A program made the translations under genes and the position numbers. 64,000 nucleotides of DNA, taken from Acanthosepion esculentum (lineage: Eukaryota; Mollusca; Cephalopoda; Sepiida; Sepiidae). Position 1 is the first letter of the stretch. Each line of letters begins with the position of its first letter. The notes beneath the pieces were generated by a model. The model did not search any database and was not told where the DNA came from. It saw only the letters and a list, made by a program, of their open reading frames with translations. Location: contig OZ038487.1 of the NCBI GenBank assembly GCA_964036315.1, forward strand, positions 55,611,409 through 55,675,408. Direction: 5' to 3'. This document shows, in pieces, positions 20,209 through 31,839 of the stretch.

Positions 20209-21215
20209 TTATAAGATTTCAGAGATAAAGCAGATGCTGTGATGGGCTCATGCTTAATGTTTAAATTTCAAAAATACTTATGGTACATTTTGATTAGTGA
20301 TAAAACAGCAGTTTACTGCTATGTTTACTACATCCGAACAAATAAAAGGGCTTCCCTCCAAATTTGAAGATCAGCTAGCCAGTGTATTTGGAGACTATGT
20401 GTTATATAAGAGGGGCCTTGGGTTTGGTTTTTGGAGTTGACATCAAACTACTACAGGAATTCTGGTCACCCCAGTCCAGAAGGAAAACGACGGAGAAGAA
20501 TTTAGACTACCCATCAGTGCTGACAAAAAATGAAATGGCCTAGTCACTCCCGCATCAAAGAAAAGTCTTCGGTTAGTGTAGTTAAAACCTTCGCTGTTAC
20601 CACAAGAAAAAGAAACCATAAACTTTCTTCGTACCAAAAAGTGTACCACATTTCTCTTGAAAAATTATTCAGAGAAGTATTTCTCTTTTTCTTCACTTTA
20701 TGTAGCTTTCTCTTTTGAAGACCTTATGCAATAATTTTAATTGCATAAAGGCAAATTCCATTTTAATTGTAAAAACGCTTGATTCCATTGGTGAAGTTGA
20801 ATTACCAAGAACAAAACTTGTAATTCCAATTTAGTTACCGCTTCATTTATTTATCAAGTGTGATAAAGGATTGCAAAAGCTTTTCGAAATATATTATACA
20901 TTTTATTGGCCATCATTAGGCATACAAAGCACTAAATTTGTGTAGTTCAGTTCATTTTGTCTGTATCATTTGTTGTGTGCCGATATAAAAATTGTTGATG
21001 TTACTTCAAACATTTTTTTTCGTGGGATTTTTTTTACCAAAAAAAAAAAACAAAAACAATTATACTATAAATTCTTGTAGAAAATATTTCATTGTTAAAT
21101 AATCAGCAATATAGTTTCACAAATCATTGCAAACTAAACTAACACAGACAACTGTTAAACATGGATGCCTGATCGTCATCTTAAGTCTTCTTGGATAGTT
21201 TTCTTTTTTATTGTC
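20209..21215. other. no recognisable gene
   Basis: One kilobase of AT-rich sequence with an A run at 21039-21055. Frames of about 60-68 aa near 20443-20718 overlap on both strands and show no domain, so I leave them out. Confidence 0.55.
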
Positions 21216-21219
21216 CCGT

Positions 21220-21690
21220 TTCCACATTTTCCTTCAATCTATTGTCCGTTCTCCTCAGTTACAGAAGGTAGTAATGTAAAGTGAAAAGAAAGGTTTAAAC
21301 ATCAATTGTAAGAAGACACAATGTTTGGTTGTCAGAAAAAGGAACAGCCTAAGATGCGATGTACAGATTGAAGATAACGAAATAAAGCAAGTACGAACAT
21401 TTAAATGTCTAGGAAGCAAAATCCGAAAGTGCATCGGAATAGCAAAAGGTGTCTACCGAAAGCTAAGCAAAGTATGAAGAAACGGGAAAATCTCATAAGA
21501 AAAAAAGAAATGTGTTCTGAATTGTCATGTTATCTCAGTCCTCCTATAGGGCAGTGAATACTGAACAATTTCTTCAGAGACGGAGAAGAGACTTGAGGAA
21601 ACAGAACTGTGGCTATATGGAAGGACGCTGAGAATAAAATGGACAGAGCAACGAGGAAGTTTTAAAGAAAATGGGAACAATTGCTGTACT
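21220..21690 (+). pseudogene. LINE-C 3' ORF fragment
   Basis: The plus strand reads, through stops, an INCKKTQCLVV-like block, then FKCLGSKI, then a CYLSPPI block and a tail with AIWKDAEN. This order matches LINE-C at 62355-63000 (FKYLGSVL, KRVLHCY). These residues belong to the region downstream of the reverse-transcriptase core of an endonuclease-RT ORF2. It is heavily frameshifted. Confidence 0.7.
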
Positions 21691-21752
21691 TGCTTAATTT
21701 TGGTATCACCAATTTATAATTTACATGTTGAACTGTTTCTTTTGTTGACAGC

Positions 21753-22216
21753 TGTAGCTGTCGCCCCCCTTTTTAGATGCGCCAATAGTTTAGTTATGGA
21801 TTCTTTATCCATTTTTTAATTTTAATAATTAGACTTTTAATATGGACAGTGTAAGGGAAACAATTAGGTAAGGGCCCATTTCCATTAGAAACTCCCACAA
21901 TTCACTGCAACTTCCGCCCAAGCAAGGACCAGTGGAAAGAATTGGAGGAAGTTTTGTTTTGTCAAGAATTAGAACTTAGTAGCCCTTATTACTGGTTACG
22001 GCGCACAGGTAAATATGTTCTCTTTAACCTTCCCGTGAAATTACTGGACTTATTAAGACCCCTTTTTGTAAAAATAATTTATGTCATGTTTTAAAACCCT
22101 TTTTGTATTTCAGTATTTCACGGTGATTTGAAGCTATAAATAAAATTCAAGCTCAAACATCAGTCGAGACTCGTGTTTTAATTTACGACCAGAAAAAGCA
22201 ATAAGGAGCCGCTACA
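21753..22216 (+). mobile_element. solo LTR (family 2), 464 bp
   Basis: The 5-bp direct repeat ACAGC lies at 21748-21752 and 22217-22221. The LTR begins TGTAGCTGTCG and ends GCCGCTACA, giving TG...CA with 6-bp inverted tips TGTAGC/GCTACA. TATAAATAAAATTC near 22134 supplies a polyadenylation signal. No internal coding region is attached, so it is a solo LTR. A 5-bp duplication and this tip structure fit Ty3/Gypsy-type integration, but the clade cannot be assigned from an LTR alone. Confidence 0.85.
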
Positions 22217-22224
22217 ACAGCTAT

Positions 22225-22450
22225 GCATTCTTGCAATTGATGTTTAGTACTTCATTTTCGATTTCCTTCAATAACTTCGGTATGAGTTCTTGAAGTTTTC
22301 TTTCTGTGCCTGCTCTGAACACTGGGTATCATCTGCATATCTTATATTGTCAAGATTGTAGCCGCCAATAATGAAACCTGGTAGGTCTTCCAATACTCTC
22401 AGAATCACCTCACTATATAAGTTGAATAAGTCTGTAGAGGACCGTTGAGT
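22225..22450 (-). pseudogene. LINE-C reverse-transcriptase fragment
   Basis: The minus strand encodes LFNLYSEVILRVLEDLPGF, then NLDNIRYADDT, with the catalytic YADD box at 22339-22325. This is the palm region of a non-LTR reverse transcriptase. It points the opposite way from the LINE-C fragment at 21220-21690, with the solo LTR between them. It frameshifts soon after the YADD box. Confidence 0.8.
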
Positions 22451-22571
22451 TTACGTGTTGTTGAATTAGAAACACATGCTGTTTATTCCAGCTGGAAGGT
22501 CCAATCACAAAACCAATGCGGACTCAAGTTGAGTCCAAAGATGTAAAGAAAACGAACAAGACCGATATATA

Positions 22572-22708
22572 TAGTGTAACCCGGATATAAGAGAGATTTT
22601 CTCTGGTCCCAAATTAGAGCCTGTGTTAATAAAACAAAATAGACCAAACCCGGATATAAGAGACTTCTTCTCCGGTCCCGACAACTCTCTTATATCCGGG
22701 TTACACTG
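22572..22708. mobile_element. pogo/Tigger-like MITE, copy 4
   Basis: The left end is TAGTGTAACCCGGATATAAG (first C changed to T) after TA at 22570-22571. The right end is CTTATATCCGGGTTACACTG with TA at 22709-22710. The interior matches copies 1 and 2 reverse complemented. Confidence 0.9.
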
Positions 22709-22710
22709 TA

Positions 22711-23438
22711 TATATGTCAACAAATATATGTATTAAACAACAAATTTACAAGTGACAAAGGCATCAACATTTGTGTTTGTGTGTGAACGTAAAGAGTTTG
22801 TATTTTGGTGAATAATCGTACGTATGTGAGTTTCATGGCATTTTCCCACAAGTGGGCAAAAACGCTGATCTCTGTTAGAGATCACATTTTTAAATGTGTC
22901 CGCTGAAATGCAAAATGAAAAAGAATATTTATTTCTGTAAAATACAGAAAATGTGGCACAAGGCCTAAAAAAGAGGGGTGGGAAATGGACGGTCATCATC
23001 TGTCTTAATTTTTTTAAACTTCGCTAGCCACAACCACTGACCCAATCAAACAATATTCCTACCACCAAAACAACACATTCATACTTACCTTTTTTACTAA
23101 ATCCGCCAAAATACCTCATTGTCTCAATGAAAATCCTAAATAGTCCCCATATGTACAAATCGTTGTCTGTGGGGGGGGGGGGGAATAAAAACAACAAGTT
23201 AAAAAATCCCCAATGATTATATACAATATGATTATAAAGTGAAAAAGAGAACTAGGCAAGAAATCGCCTAGTATTTATAGTGCAGGGAGACCGACCGCTA
23301 GTGAAGTATTAGGGAATTAAGGAGGAGCTCTAACTCTATTAAGAATGCACATCCTTATCTCACATCACTTTTTAATTTTGTATATTTACTGAATTCCTTT
23401 TTTATCCGTATGCAGGCGGTTTGCTCCCAGTATAATTT
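22711..23438. other. no recognisable gene
   Basis: A run of about 12 G lies near 23171-23182. The rest is unremarkable AT-rich sequence without recognisable coding or repeat content. Confidence 0.6.
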
Positions 23439-23440
23439 AG

Positions 23441-23862
23441 TCTAATATCCTCCCCAAGTGGGATCCGAAACATTCGTCTAAGGAACACTGGTCTAAGAAT
23501 ATTGGTCTAAAGATCACTCGTCTAAAGAATATACGCTTAAGAAATATTCGTCTAGAAAATTATGGTCTAATGTGGGTTGTATTACAAACAATGCATGCCA
23601 ATAAATGCTTATAAACCATATGTATCATCAGTAATTAATGTTGCTATAAGTGTCTTAAATATTATTCTGTAATATAGTGAATAATCAATAAAATTGAGTA
23701 TTCTGTACATGAATAAAGTGTTAAGTTATTACAAATATTATTATGGTTCTTAGACGGGTATTCCATTGACCAATATCCTTAGACGAGTATTCCTTAGACA
23801 GTTTTCACTAAGACCAATATTCTTTAGACAAATGTTCCTAAATCCTCCCCAAAAGGTGAATT
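23441..23862. mobile_element. fold-back element with iterated GTCTAA units
   Basis: About 23475-23575 holds seven consecutive units of roughly 15 bp, each beginning GTCTAA or a variant (for example GTCTAAAGAATATAC). About 23750-23840 holds the same units on the minus strand (for example GTCTAAAGAATATTG). Outside them the ends also pair: TGGGATCCGAAACATTCGTC on the left against GGGGAGGATTTAGGAACAT on the right. The roughly 170 bp between the arms is unrelated AT-rich DNA. Inverted arms built of short tandem units are the hallmark of fold-back (FB-like) elements. No transposase is present. Confidence 0.7.
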
Positions 23863-26344
23863 AAACATTATTTTGATATTCCTTGTACCAGACTACAAGC
23901 CGAATAAGCATCTAACAAAATTTCAAACGTTCATTTAATTGGTTTAGTTATTGTATCATTTCTCATCTGTTTTATTTTTATTCATTTATTTTGACATTTA
24001 ATTTGGATTCGTTTACTTGTTGGCAGTTGTCTTTTGTTTGTTTTTTTTTTAATTTCCTTGTTATCTTAAAATTATTAATTGGGCAATTTATTTGTATATA
24101 ATTTGATTTTTTTAAGCTTTTTCTTTTATTTATCTTTCCCTCTTATCGAACTTAAATTCATTTATTTGGGGAGGTTCAAACTATTTATTTACCTACTTAT
24201 TTCGATTTTTTGTATATAAATCACGACTTTTATTGTCTGTCTGAATTAAATTGAAGTATTTATTTTTTATCTTTCATTTAACCCGTTCATTTCTCTATTT
24301 TAATCGTTGTCTATTGAGACATTCTCTTTCACATATTTTTGTTTATGTATTCGTTCTTTTATTCATTGTTTGGCGGATGTGGGTTGGGCAGATACCAAAG
24401 AGAAGCGTGTTGACATCTTTGTTGTTATATGAAGAGTTAAGGTTGTGGAAAGCCATTTTAAATTGTTTGCACTTTATTTAACGATTTCTGTTTTACTTTA
24501 TATATTTCTCTTTTTATTTGAAGCATTCATTATCTTTTATTTACTTTAAAGTACCTCTCTCCCAGTCCCCAACACTTCATGCGCCTCGACCATGGCTCAT
24601 TTCAACAATCACCCAACTAAATACACCACAGCTCCTAATCCATTTTCAACACTCCTCTCTCCCTCCTTTCTCACATTTTCCAGTGGCGAAAGCAGATATC
24701 GGCTTGTTATTCAAGGGAATTGTTTAAAAAAATATAATAAAGTTTCGCTTTCAAATTTGTAAATAAATAAATTAAAAAGTAACTTAGATATTGGTGGCAG
24801 TGGGTGAGATAGAGAACGGAAAGTGTGAGATGAGGTGGAGAAAAAAAAAAGAAGACAAAAGATGCTGGAAGGAAAACAAGAAAGATAAGAGAGAAGAAAA
24901 TAGCATAAAGAGAAAAAGAAACGAATTTAAAAGCTAAAAGGAAGACAGAAAAAGATAGTGAAAGGAAATAAAATATGGAAGGCAAAATAAGAGTAAAGGC
25001 GAATTGAATAAAAAAATGGAGCAAAACTAAAACAAATAGAAGCCTGAAGAAACCCTAAGTTAAAGTACAAATAAATATTGAGGTAATTAAAGCAAGGAGA
25101 GACGGAAGTGTGGAGCGAAAACGGAAATAAACCCCAAGACAGTCAAACACCAAATGACAAAAAAATCGGAGGATTGCGCATTCTTCCGGTTAATAAAATT
25201 AATGCTTTGAAAAATACTTATTTTTCAACCAACTGGTCGCGCTCCCGCCAACAATAAGAAAACGTCTTCGTGAGCACTTTGAAAGGTATTTGAGCAAAGT
25301 TTCTAGACAGACAAACCAGTAAGGAGAGACAGATGGCAACGGACAGCAACAATTCACAATGCTCGGCTTATAAGAAATTCCTTTTTGCTCATTCACCTGT
25401 TTTCGTCACCACCACTACGTGACACACTTTCCTTCTCACTTTCTCCGTTGCTTTTTTTTCTCGCGCATACACGCCAAGAAATCACATTTCTTTTCATTTT
25501 AACAAACAACTACTAACAAGACTGTAAGAACTTTAACACTCATACACGCTAAGAAAAATTTAGTTGTAAAAAACACGAAAATAAAAATCTTATATTTAAA
25601 CACCTTTTTCTTTGTTGTCTGTTGATTCAGATCTACAACAGAAGTGTAAATACATTAATGAAAGTGCTTACAAAACGAAGCAACGAGTTTTAAAAAATTA
25701 AACAAGGGAAAAAAAAATGTAAATTTAAAAACATTACGTCCTTAAATCTCAAAATGTTTTTTTGCTTAGTTTTCGTTGAAGTCCTTTCAGTGGATCGTTA
25801 TGATTATTTTTTAATTCCACTCAAAAATATTTTTATGTTTTTTCTTTATTTGCAATGACTATTCGAAGCTGTTGTCTGACAAGTCTTGAAAATAAGTACC
25901 ACAGCTCAAAAAAGAAGAAAAACAGAAAAAAACGAATTGAAAAGGATAGATAGGAAAACAAAAACAAATAAAAAAAGTGAAAATAGCAAATGACAAAAGA
26001 AAGTACAAGCCAAATAAAAAAAATAGTACAAATCAAAATTTCCTTGTTTGTCACTTGAAAAGCTGTTTTGAAATTCCCACAATTAGCCCAGTTGACATCT
26101 TATTCTGATAGTCATTTCATGCAAAATAATAATAATGATAAAAATAAATTTAAAAAAATCTGATACTTAAACAGTATAAAGAGCAAACAGTACAGAAAAA
26201 TGTTTTTCAAAACATCAGATTTTGAAAAATAATTTTTAAATACAGTCATTAAAAATGTTTATAATCCTTTATTATTATAGGCAAAATGTCATCAAGCAAA
26301 ATATTTTATTGCATATTATAGAAAAATATTATTTAGAACAATAT
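23863..26344. other. AT-rich sequence without a recognisable gene
   Basis: T-rich tracts dominate 23930-24370, A/G-rich tracts 24820-25030 and A-rich sequence 25880-26030. Positions 24735-24800 match the end of LINE-B (TTTCGCTTTCAAATTTGTAA with AATAAATAAAT), which recurs at 27385-27440. A minor CpG cluster lies near 25385-25475. No frame has a recognisable domain. Confidence 0.55.
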
Positions 26345-27435
26345 AAATTACAACAATGTTTTTATATCCAGTTCAGTCTTTCTTATCAAATCATGAAATA
26401 AAAGTTATTCTGAATGGTCACTCTTCTAAATCCTTTTGTACTAATGTAGGTGCCCCCCAGGGCTCTACCCTTGGTCCTAATTTGGTTTCATTAACGACCT
26501 TCCTGATGGCATCAACTGTCAACTTGATATCTATGCTGATGACACAACCATTTACTCCGGTTTTATAAAATGGCCAATAATCTGTTTTTAACTGGAGCAA
26601 AGAATGTTAATTTTAACACCTCAAAAGCAAAACTGCTCTCTATTAATTATCTGAGAGACCCCTTTCTGCCTTCCATCAGTATGGCTGATGCTAACCTCCA
26701 GGAGAGTGACTCATTGCACTTTCTCAGGCTAACATTTTTGATCGACATAAAGTGGAAAGACTATATTGAATCCATTGATACCTCTGCTGCTAAGAAAGTT
26801 TTTTCACTGGGTTGTGCTAGAAAATTTCTCTCTACAAAATCTATCTTACATATTTATAAGTCTGCTTTGAATATTGCTGCCACGTATAGTCCAGTGCTCC
26901 TGCTATAGATCTGAGATCCTTGAGAAAATCCAAAAAAGAATCAGCAATATTAGTGGTCCTGACCTGGCATCTTCAGTCACTTTCCTACCACTGTAATGTA
27001 GCTTACCTGTGTCTTTTCTATAAATATCATTGTAATTGTTCAGATGAGGTCTTTGCTATAGTACCTAGACTTTATGAATTTAAGCATAGTACTAGGTTGG
27101 CAACAAGGTTTCATCAATTTGCAGTTGAATTGGCTTGATGTAACCATAACTTCTATGCTACTTCTTGCTTGGAGAACACTCTTCCAGCTAACTTTGATCT
27201 TCAAAAATTTAAATGAAATTCAATAGTTATCTACTGTCTTCTTGACCAATCTTCTATTGTTCACACTCTTTAATAATGTTTCCATTTTCTAAGTCTTTCA
27301 CAATAACATCATGTGTCCGAATGGCTTTACTACCTTGTTTGGGGTGAATTTGATTTAAAAGAATGTAAGCAGTTGTGATGTAAGTTTTCGTTTTCAAACT
27401 TGCAAATAAATAAATCAAAAAATTAACTTAAATGC
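26345..27435 (+). pseudogene. LINE-B reverse transcriptase and 3' tail
   Basis: The plus strand has IKVILNGHSSKSFCTNVGAP and QGSTLGPN (RT box with AP for the usual VP), then, one frame over, FINDLPDGINCQLDIYADDT with YADDT at 26532-26546. The next part reads FNTSKAKLLSINYLRDPFLP and KWKDYIESIDTSAAKKVFSL, then a tail with LCLFYKYHCNCSDEVF and RLYEFKHSTRLATRFHQF. This is a jockey/CR1-like ORF2 from within the palm domain to the stop. A one-base deletion splits the RT box from YADD, and a stretch of about 25-30 residues after YADD is lost. The 3' end near 27435 has AATAAATAAAT and no long poly-A. Confidence 0.85.
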
Positions 27436-27654
27436 TGGTAAGAGTGTATAAAAACAAGAGAGAGATTAGGAATGTTTCAGTTGAAATAAAGGGAAGCGAG
27501 GAATTCAAGATTCTTGCTTACAAAAGTCCATAGAAGAGATATTAACAAGTTTTGATCCTGATAAGAATACACCTTTATTGCAATATATCAAATAATCCAA
27601 GCGATGTTGGTGTTTTCTCTTCCTCCTCCTTTCTTGATACAAAAATTTTGAATT

Positions 27655-27995
27655 GGTTTATTTGGTTTTATGGCATAACAACCTCAATGGGTTATTTAAT
27701 GCCAACAAGATTTTTAAAGGAGTTTGTAAGAATAGAATATTTTTTTTAAATGTGTTGCTGCTAATATTTTTTTTTCAAAAAGTTGCTGGTATTTTCATAG
27801 TGTTTTGACCCCAATTTGAGGGTTAATTGTCTGTCCATATCAGGGACCCTAACAGGTGCTACCATCCACAGTCAGGATGGACCTGGGAACAACAGCAGTT
27901 AAGAGGTGGTTCCACACTCCTCAAAACATCCGGATCAGAGGCCTTGCTGTCAGATGTCATTTATCGTCATACCCAGGACCAAAACATTTTTCACT
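27655..27995 (+). mobile_element. VNTR retroposon family, short copy
   Basis: The head reads TTTTATGGCATAACAACCTC followed by ATTTAATGCC. One or two repeat units (GTTGCTGGTATTTTCATAG) come next, then GTGTTTTGACCCC, then the body with ATGGACCTGGGAACAACAG and GGCCTTGCTGTCAGATGTC, ending near CCCAGGACC. The order is the same as in the 316-bp copy at 47931-48246. It is non-coding. Confidence 0.7.
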
Positions 27996-28395
27996 TCTTA
28001 CAATTGGACAAAAGTGGAATGATATTTTAAAAATGCATTTACTCATAACTTTCAGTCCATAATTATAACATTTCTTGTTTTTGAATTTTGAGATAAACAA
28101 TACTTTTTTTAGCGAAGAGAAGAGTGATTATCTCCCTTTGGTTAAAAAAAAGTCAGGAGGGTCACATGAGTCAGCATACATAGAGACAAGACATACCTGC
28201 CCATGCCAGTTATTGGTGATAGACGTCATCTTAAGCAGGGAGAACAGAAGTGCTCACATGGTACTTCAAAATTCTTAGAACATACCACTGACCTGGCTGT
28301 TTTCTTTTCAGAAAATATTACAAGTAAGACTCTCTTGCCTTTCCACTCTGTTTTATTCATATATTAAAATTTCTCTGAGTGAAACAAATTAGTTA
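27996..28395. other. no recognisable feature
   Basis: Mixed AT-rich sequence. The short frame at 28075-28278 has no domain that I recognise. Confidence 0.55.
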
Positions 28396-28585
28396 CGCAT
28401 ATTTATTTAGTCTATCTATATTCGGACTATTGTCCTCATCTTTGTTGTTGTTATCATGTTTCAGCCATTGTGCTGTCAGGCCTTCCTCAGGTGTATATTG
28501 ATCAAGGTAACATATAGGGAATTCTGAACTGAACCCTTTAATTAATCTACATGGGTAGACTGTCCGTTTTCCACTTCCCATATCT
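28396..28585 (-). repeat. dispersed repeat with hammerhead-like core motif
   Basis: The minus strand carries CCTGAGGAAGGCCTGACAGC followed by ACAATGGCTGAAACATGA. The pieces CUGAGGA, a helix pairing AG.CC with GG.CU, and GAAA form the conserved core order of a hammerhead. I could not find a convincing stem III with a UH cleavage site. A B-box-like GGGTTCAGTTC lies just upstream on the same strand. Related copies are at 51940-52190 and, more decayed, 59735-59965. Confidence 0.45.
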
Positions 28586-29190
28586 AGGGATATTGTCTAG
28601 TTCTTATTTTTAGCACTACCTCAGTTATTGTTTGCCTATTTCCACTGAGTTCAAGTATTTGTATATAATTTCTTGTATGGCATAACAATATATAAAATCT
28701 CTCTGAGAATAAAGCATGTTTGTTATACTTTTCTTTCAGCTATTCTGTTCTGTCCATATATTAAAGTGTTAGTATACTTTCATTAAGTTCTTTTAAGAAA
28801 TGCCTTATTGTTATTGGCAACAGTTAAGGTTGACAATAGGTGTAACAACATTTTACTCATAATAGCAGTTCAAGTAAGATAGTTATAGAAGAGTGTTTTG
28901 TGCAAGTGCTCATACACCTGTTTTCTTACCCATTAAACACCATTGCTTTTGAATGACAAAACATCAGGTTATCTGCTAATGAGAGAGAGGGCAAAGAGAG
29001 AATTACTACAATGTGAATATTAGCAATTTTCGCCAAAATTTGAATTTGGTCTGCCTCTTTTGTTTTCTGTATTGTCAGCTATTATGCCATCTCACATTCA
29101 AAAATAATGTATGTGTGGCATCCATCAATCTCGAGAAACCTTGGCTCTATGCTCAAAGAGTTATGCCTCAGCTGCTGATGGCAGCGCAGC
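28586..29190. other. no recognisable gene
   Basis: AT-rich sequence. The frame of 133 aa beginning at 29013 runs antisense into the LINE fragment at 29195-29375 and is not a gene. Confidence 0.55.
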
Positions 29191-29194
29191 ATCT

Positions 29195-29375
29195 ATTATG
29201 GATGCCACCTCTTGATGTCCATCACACTCGTGTTCCTTTTGCAGACATCCTTGAAGCAAAGATGAAGTTGCCAGTGTCCAGTTTCCCATACAGAATGATC
29301 TTCAGAGTCCCCACATCTGGTATATGGTGTACATGTTCGACCAGCAGAGCCAGTGCTGATGAAGAAGAGCATATA
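29195..29375 (-). pseudogene. non-LTR retrotransposon C-terminal scrap
   Basis: The minus strand, across frames, gives an LYGKLDTGN-like block and then FKDVCKRN. This corresponds to the ILYGEL..GKR..GRP..RFKDVCKR tail common at the C-terminus of many invertebrate retrotransposon ORF2 proteins. Only about 60 residues remain and they are frameshifted. It differs from LINE-A, B and C. Confidence 0.45.
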
Positions 29376-29705
29376 GGTTGGGTAAATGGGTATGGGTGCA
29401 AACTACATCACTGATGGACCAGGTGCCCAAGGTGTTTTTCCTTTCCTGCCATAGAGCAGCACACTGATGACACACATTCTATAGACTATAATTTTAGGTG
29501 TTCATAGTAAGCTTTACCTGCTTAACTTTACAAGTTTTTCATTGGACAGCTGTATGGACAAAAATGACAAAACCTGATATTACCCACAAAAGCATAAGTA
29601 TATCTCAAGGTTAAGATGCTGTCAGAAGACAGGCAACACTGAAGTTTGCGAATGATGAGAAGAATTTGAAAACTAATATCTTACTTTCAAAACTTAAATG
29701 TTTAA

Positions 29706-29804
29706 AATGTGATTTATCATTGGATATATTGTCAGTACAATGTGAATTACCAGTGGATATATTATCAGTTCAATGTGAATTATCATTGGATATATTCTCA
29801 GTAG
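29706..29804 (+). repeat. 33-bp minisatellite, three copies
   Basis: Three head-to-tail 33-bp units start at 29706, 29739 and 29772 (each AATGTGA, then a GTGGATATATT-like block, then TCAGT). Because 33 is a multiple of three, the plus frame stays open through them as an 11-residue repeat (ILSVQCELPVD-like). Flanking sequence 29376-29705 and 29805-29896 has no recognisable gene, so I do not call an exon. Confidence 0.75.
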
Positions 29805-29896
29805 TGTCGCAGAACTGGGCAACAGTTTGAGATGGTCAAGAACTTCCAAAGTAAATGACTTCAACATTTTCAGAAGGAATAAATTTCAACATATAA

Positions 29897-29898
29897 GG

Positions 29899-29937
<39 letters not shown>

Positions 29938-30085
29938 GCCAAAATGTTATATATATATATGTGTGGCTAAAATGTTGTGTATATATATATATATGTGTGT
30001 GTGTGGCTAAAATATTGTGTGTGTATATATATATATATATGTGGCCAAAATGTTGTGTATATATATATATATGTGGCTAAAATGT

Positions 30086-30125
<40 letters not shown>

Positions 30126-30169
30126 GCTAAAATGTTGTGTGTATATATATATATATGTGGCTAAAATGT

Positions 30170-30208
<39 letters not shown>

Positions 30209-30210
30209 AA
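29897..30210 (+). repeat. higher-order TA / GTGGCTAAAATGTTGTGT array
   Basis: About seven units alternate a TA tract of variable length with a conserved linker (GTGTGGCTAAAATGTTGTGT). Only the TA tracts vary much in length. The frame of 85 aa through the array is a chance product. Confidence 0.85.
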
Positions 30211-31340
30211 AGGACAAAATATACTTGTATGTGAACAAGTAATTGAAAAAAGTAGAAAAAACATTTATAGGCTTTGCAATTAGAAAATATATGGTTGGCT
30301 GAAAATAAAAAGTTGGCTTACTGAAGAGGGGAATAAATCTACTTTGGCGGAGAGAAGTCTTCTTTTTTTCTGCAACATTCAAGAGCAAAAGAGGAAGAGG
30401 GTTTTAGTAATACGTCATTTTATAATTCTGAAATAGCACCACCTAGCAGGTATCATGCCATACAAGGTTGGGTTAACCCCCCACAGTAGAATGAAGTATC
30501 ATGAGGTGCTTAAAAGGGATTTAAGTTATCAATACATTTTTGTGCGAAAAGAATGGTTTAAAGAAACAAACATTCTTTAAGAGCCTAATCTTGTTTCAGC
30601 TTTTTGAGACATTTTTGAGTTGCAACAATCGCTAAATGAAATACAGCTAAACACAGAAACTTATATTGCATTTGTCTATTTTCTTTACTGCTGTTTTGAA
30701 TTTATTTATTCAATAAGCCAAGATGAATGACTACAAGATGAGGCATACAGATACTTGCAAAAAGAAATTCAAGGTATTTGTAGTCACACTGCAATCATGC
30801 AAAACTTTATATTATTCATCTACACTTGATCAAATAAAATGATCAAAACCTGACAAATTATTATATTTCATCAACAAAACTTTTCCAATTTCTGTTTCTA
30901 AATTTCCACCCACTTTAAGTGCCTCAACAGGAAAGGAATGAACTTAGAAACAATTCTGTATCAGAAAACTGCATAGCAGAAATTATTTAGATTTCTCAGA
31001 GATAAGAATATATAAGCATGTAATTTACAAAATCGGCTCTCAACTGCTAAATTGCATCGTTCGCCTTAAATGTTGAAATATAAAAATTTCCACAAAACTA
31101 TCAGATAATATCACACCTGAGAGCAATTTAGTACAAAACAACAGTTAGCATCTATTTATCTGTGTTTGCATATTGAGTAGAGAAATAAAAGTGTAGCAAG
31201 TTGAAAAATAGAAATGACAATAAATTAAGAACATATTCCAGTTCTCAATGCTGCTGTTATATTTTCCCTTGTCAATGCACTTAATCCAACACTATCAATT
31301 ATATATACATTTGCATGGCTGGCTGCTTGTATATAAATAA
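30211..31340. other. no recognisable gene
   Basis: About 1.1 kb of AT-rich sequence without repeat family, RNA gene or coding motif that I can identify. Confidence 0.6.
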
Positions 31341-31344
31341 GACT

Positions 31345-31500
31345 GTCTGCTAGGGTGGCTAGCTAATCCTGTTACAGATGCCTACATGAGCACATTTGTG
31401 TTTAACATCCACAAATACTGGGCACACCTTAGTTATAGTTTCCGGGAAAGAGCACAGAATTTGGCCTCATCACCAGTTTTAACAAGGTAGGTACACTGGA
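31345..31500 (+). repeat. dispersed repeat shared with 18640-18830
   Basis: See the partner copy for the shared blocks. This copy has GCTAATCCTGTTACAGATGC at its left and the TTTCCGGGAAAGAGC block at its right. It is non-coding. Confidence 0.55.
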
Positions 31501-31838
31501 GCCTCCAATCATGATAACTACAATTTAATTTAGCTAATTTGGGTTAGCCCATGGCGAGGTTTTCAAGCACTTCCCAGTGGTGTCACAGACTGATATCATC
31601 TCTTCAGACTAATATTATAAAGAAATCACCTCCTTAGTAAGATTTAAACTAGATTCTGATAGCTGAAACACTAACACTCCTACCATTCACCCACATGATA
31701 TATATGCAAACCAGTTTAATACATTCATTTTCTGTTACTGATAAGCTATGTGTTCCAGTTTTACACATGACGCTGTGTGATTACCCCACTTTTCTGCCAG
31801 AGAACTTATGCTAATGACTGCTAGATGGCATTACCAAA
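31501..31838. other. unrecognised, weak tRNA-like patch
   Basis: On the minus strand near 31695-31640 GAATGGTAGGAGTGTTAG followed by TCTAGTTTAAATC has loose A-box and B-box character and may be an old SINE head. Nothing else is recognisable. Confidence 0.35.
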
Positions 31839-31839
31839 A

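Noticed and set aside
29013..29414. 133-aa plus-strand frame
   Set aside because: Its second half is antisense to a retrotransposon tail fragment.
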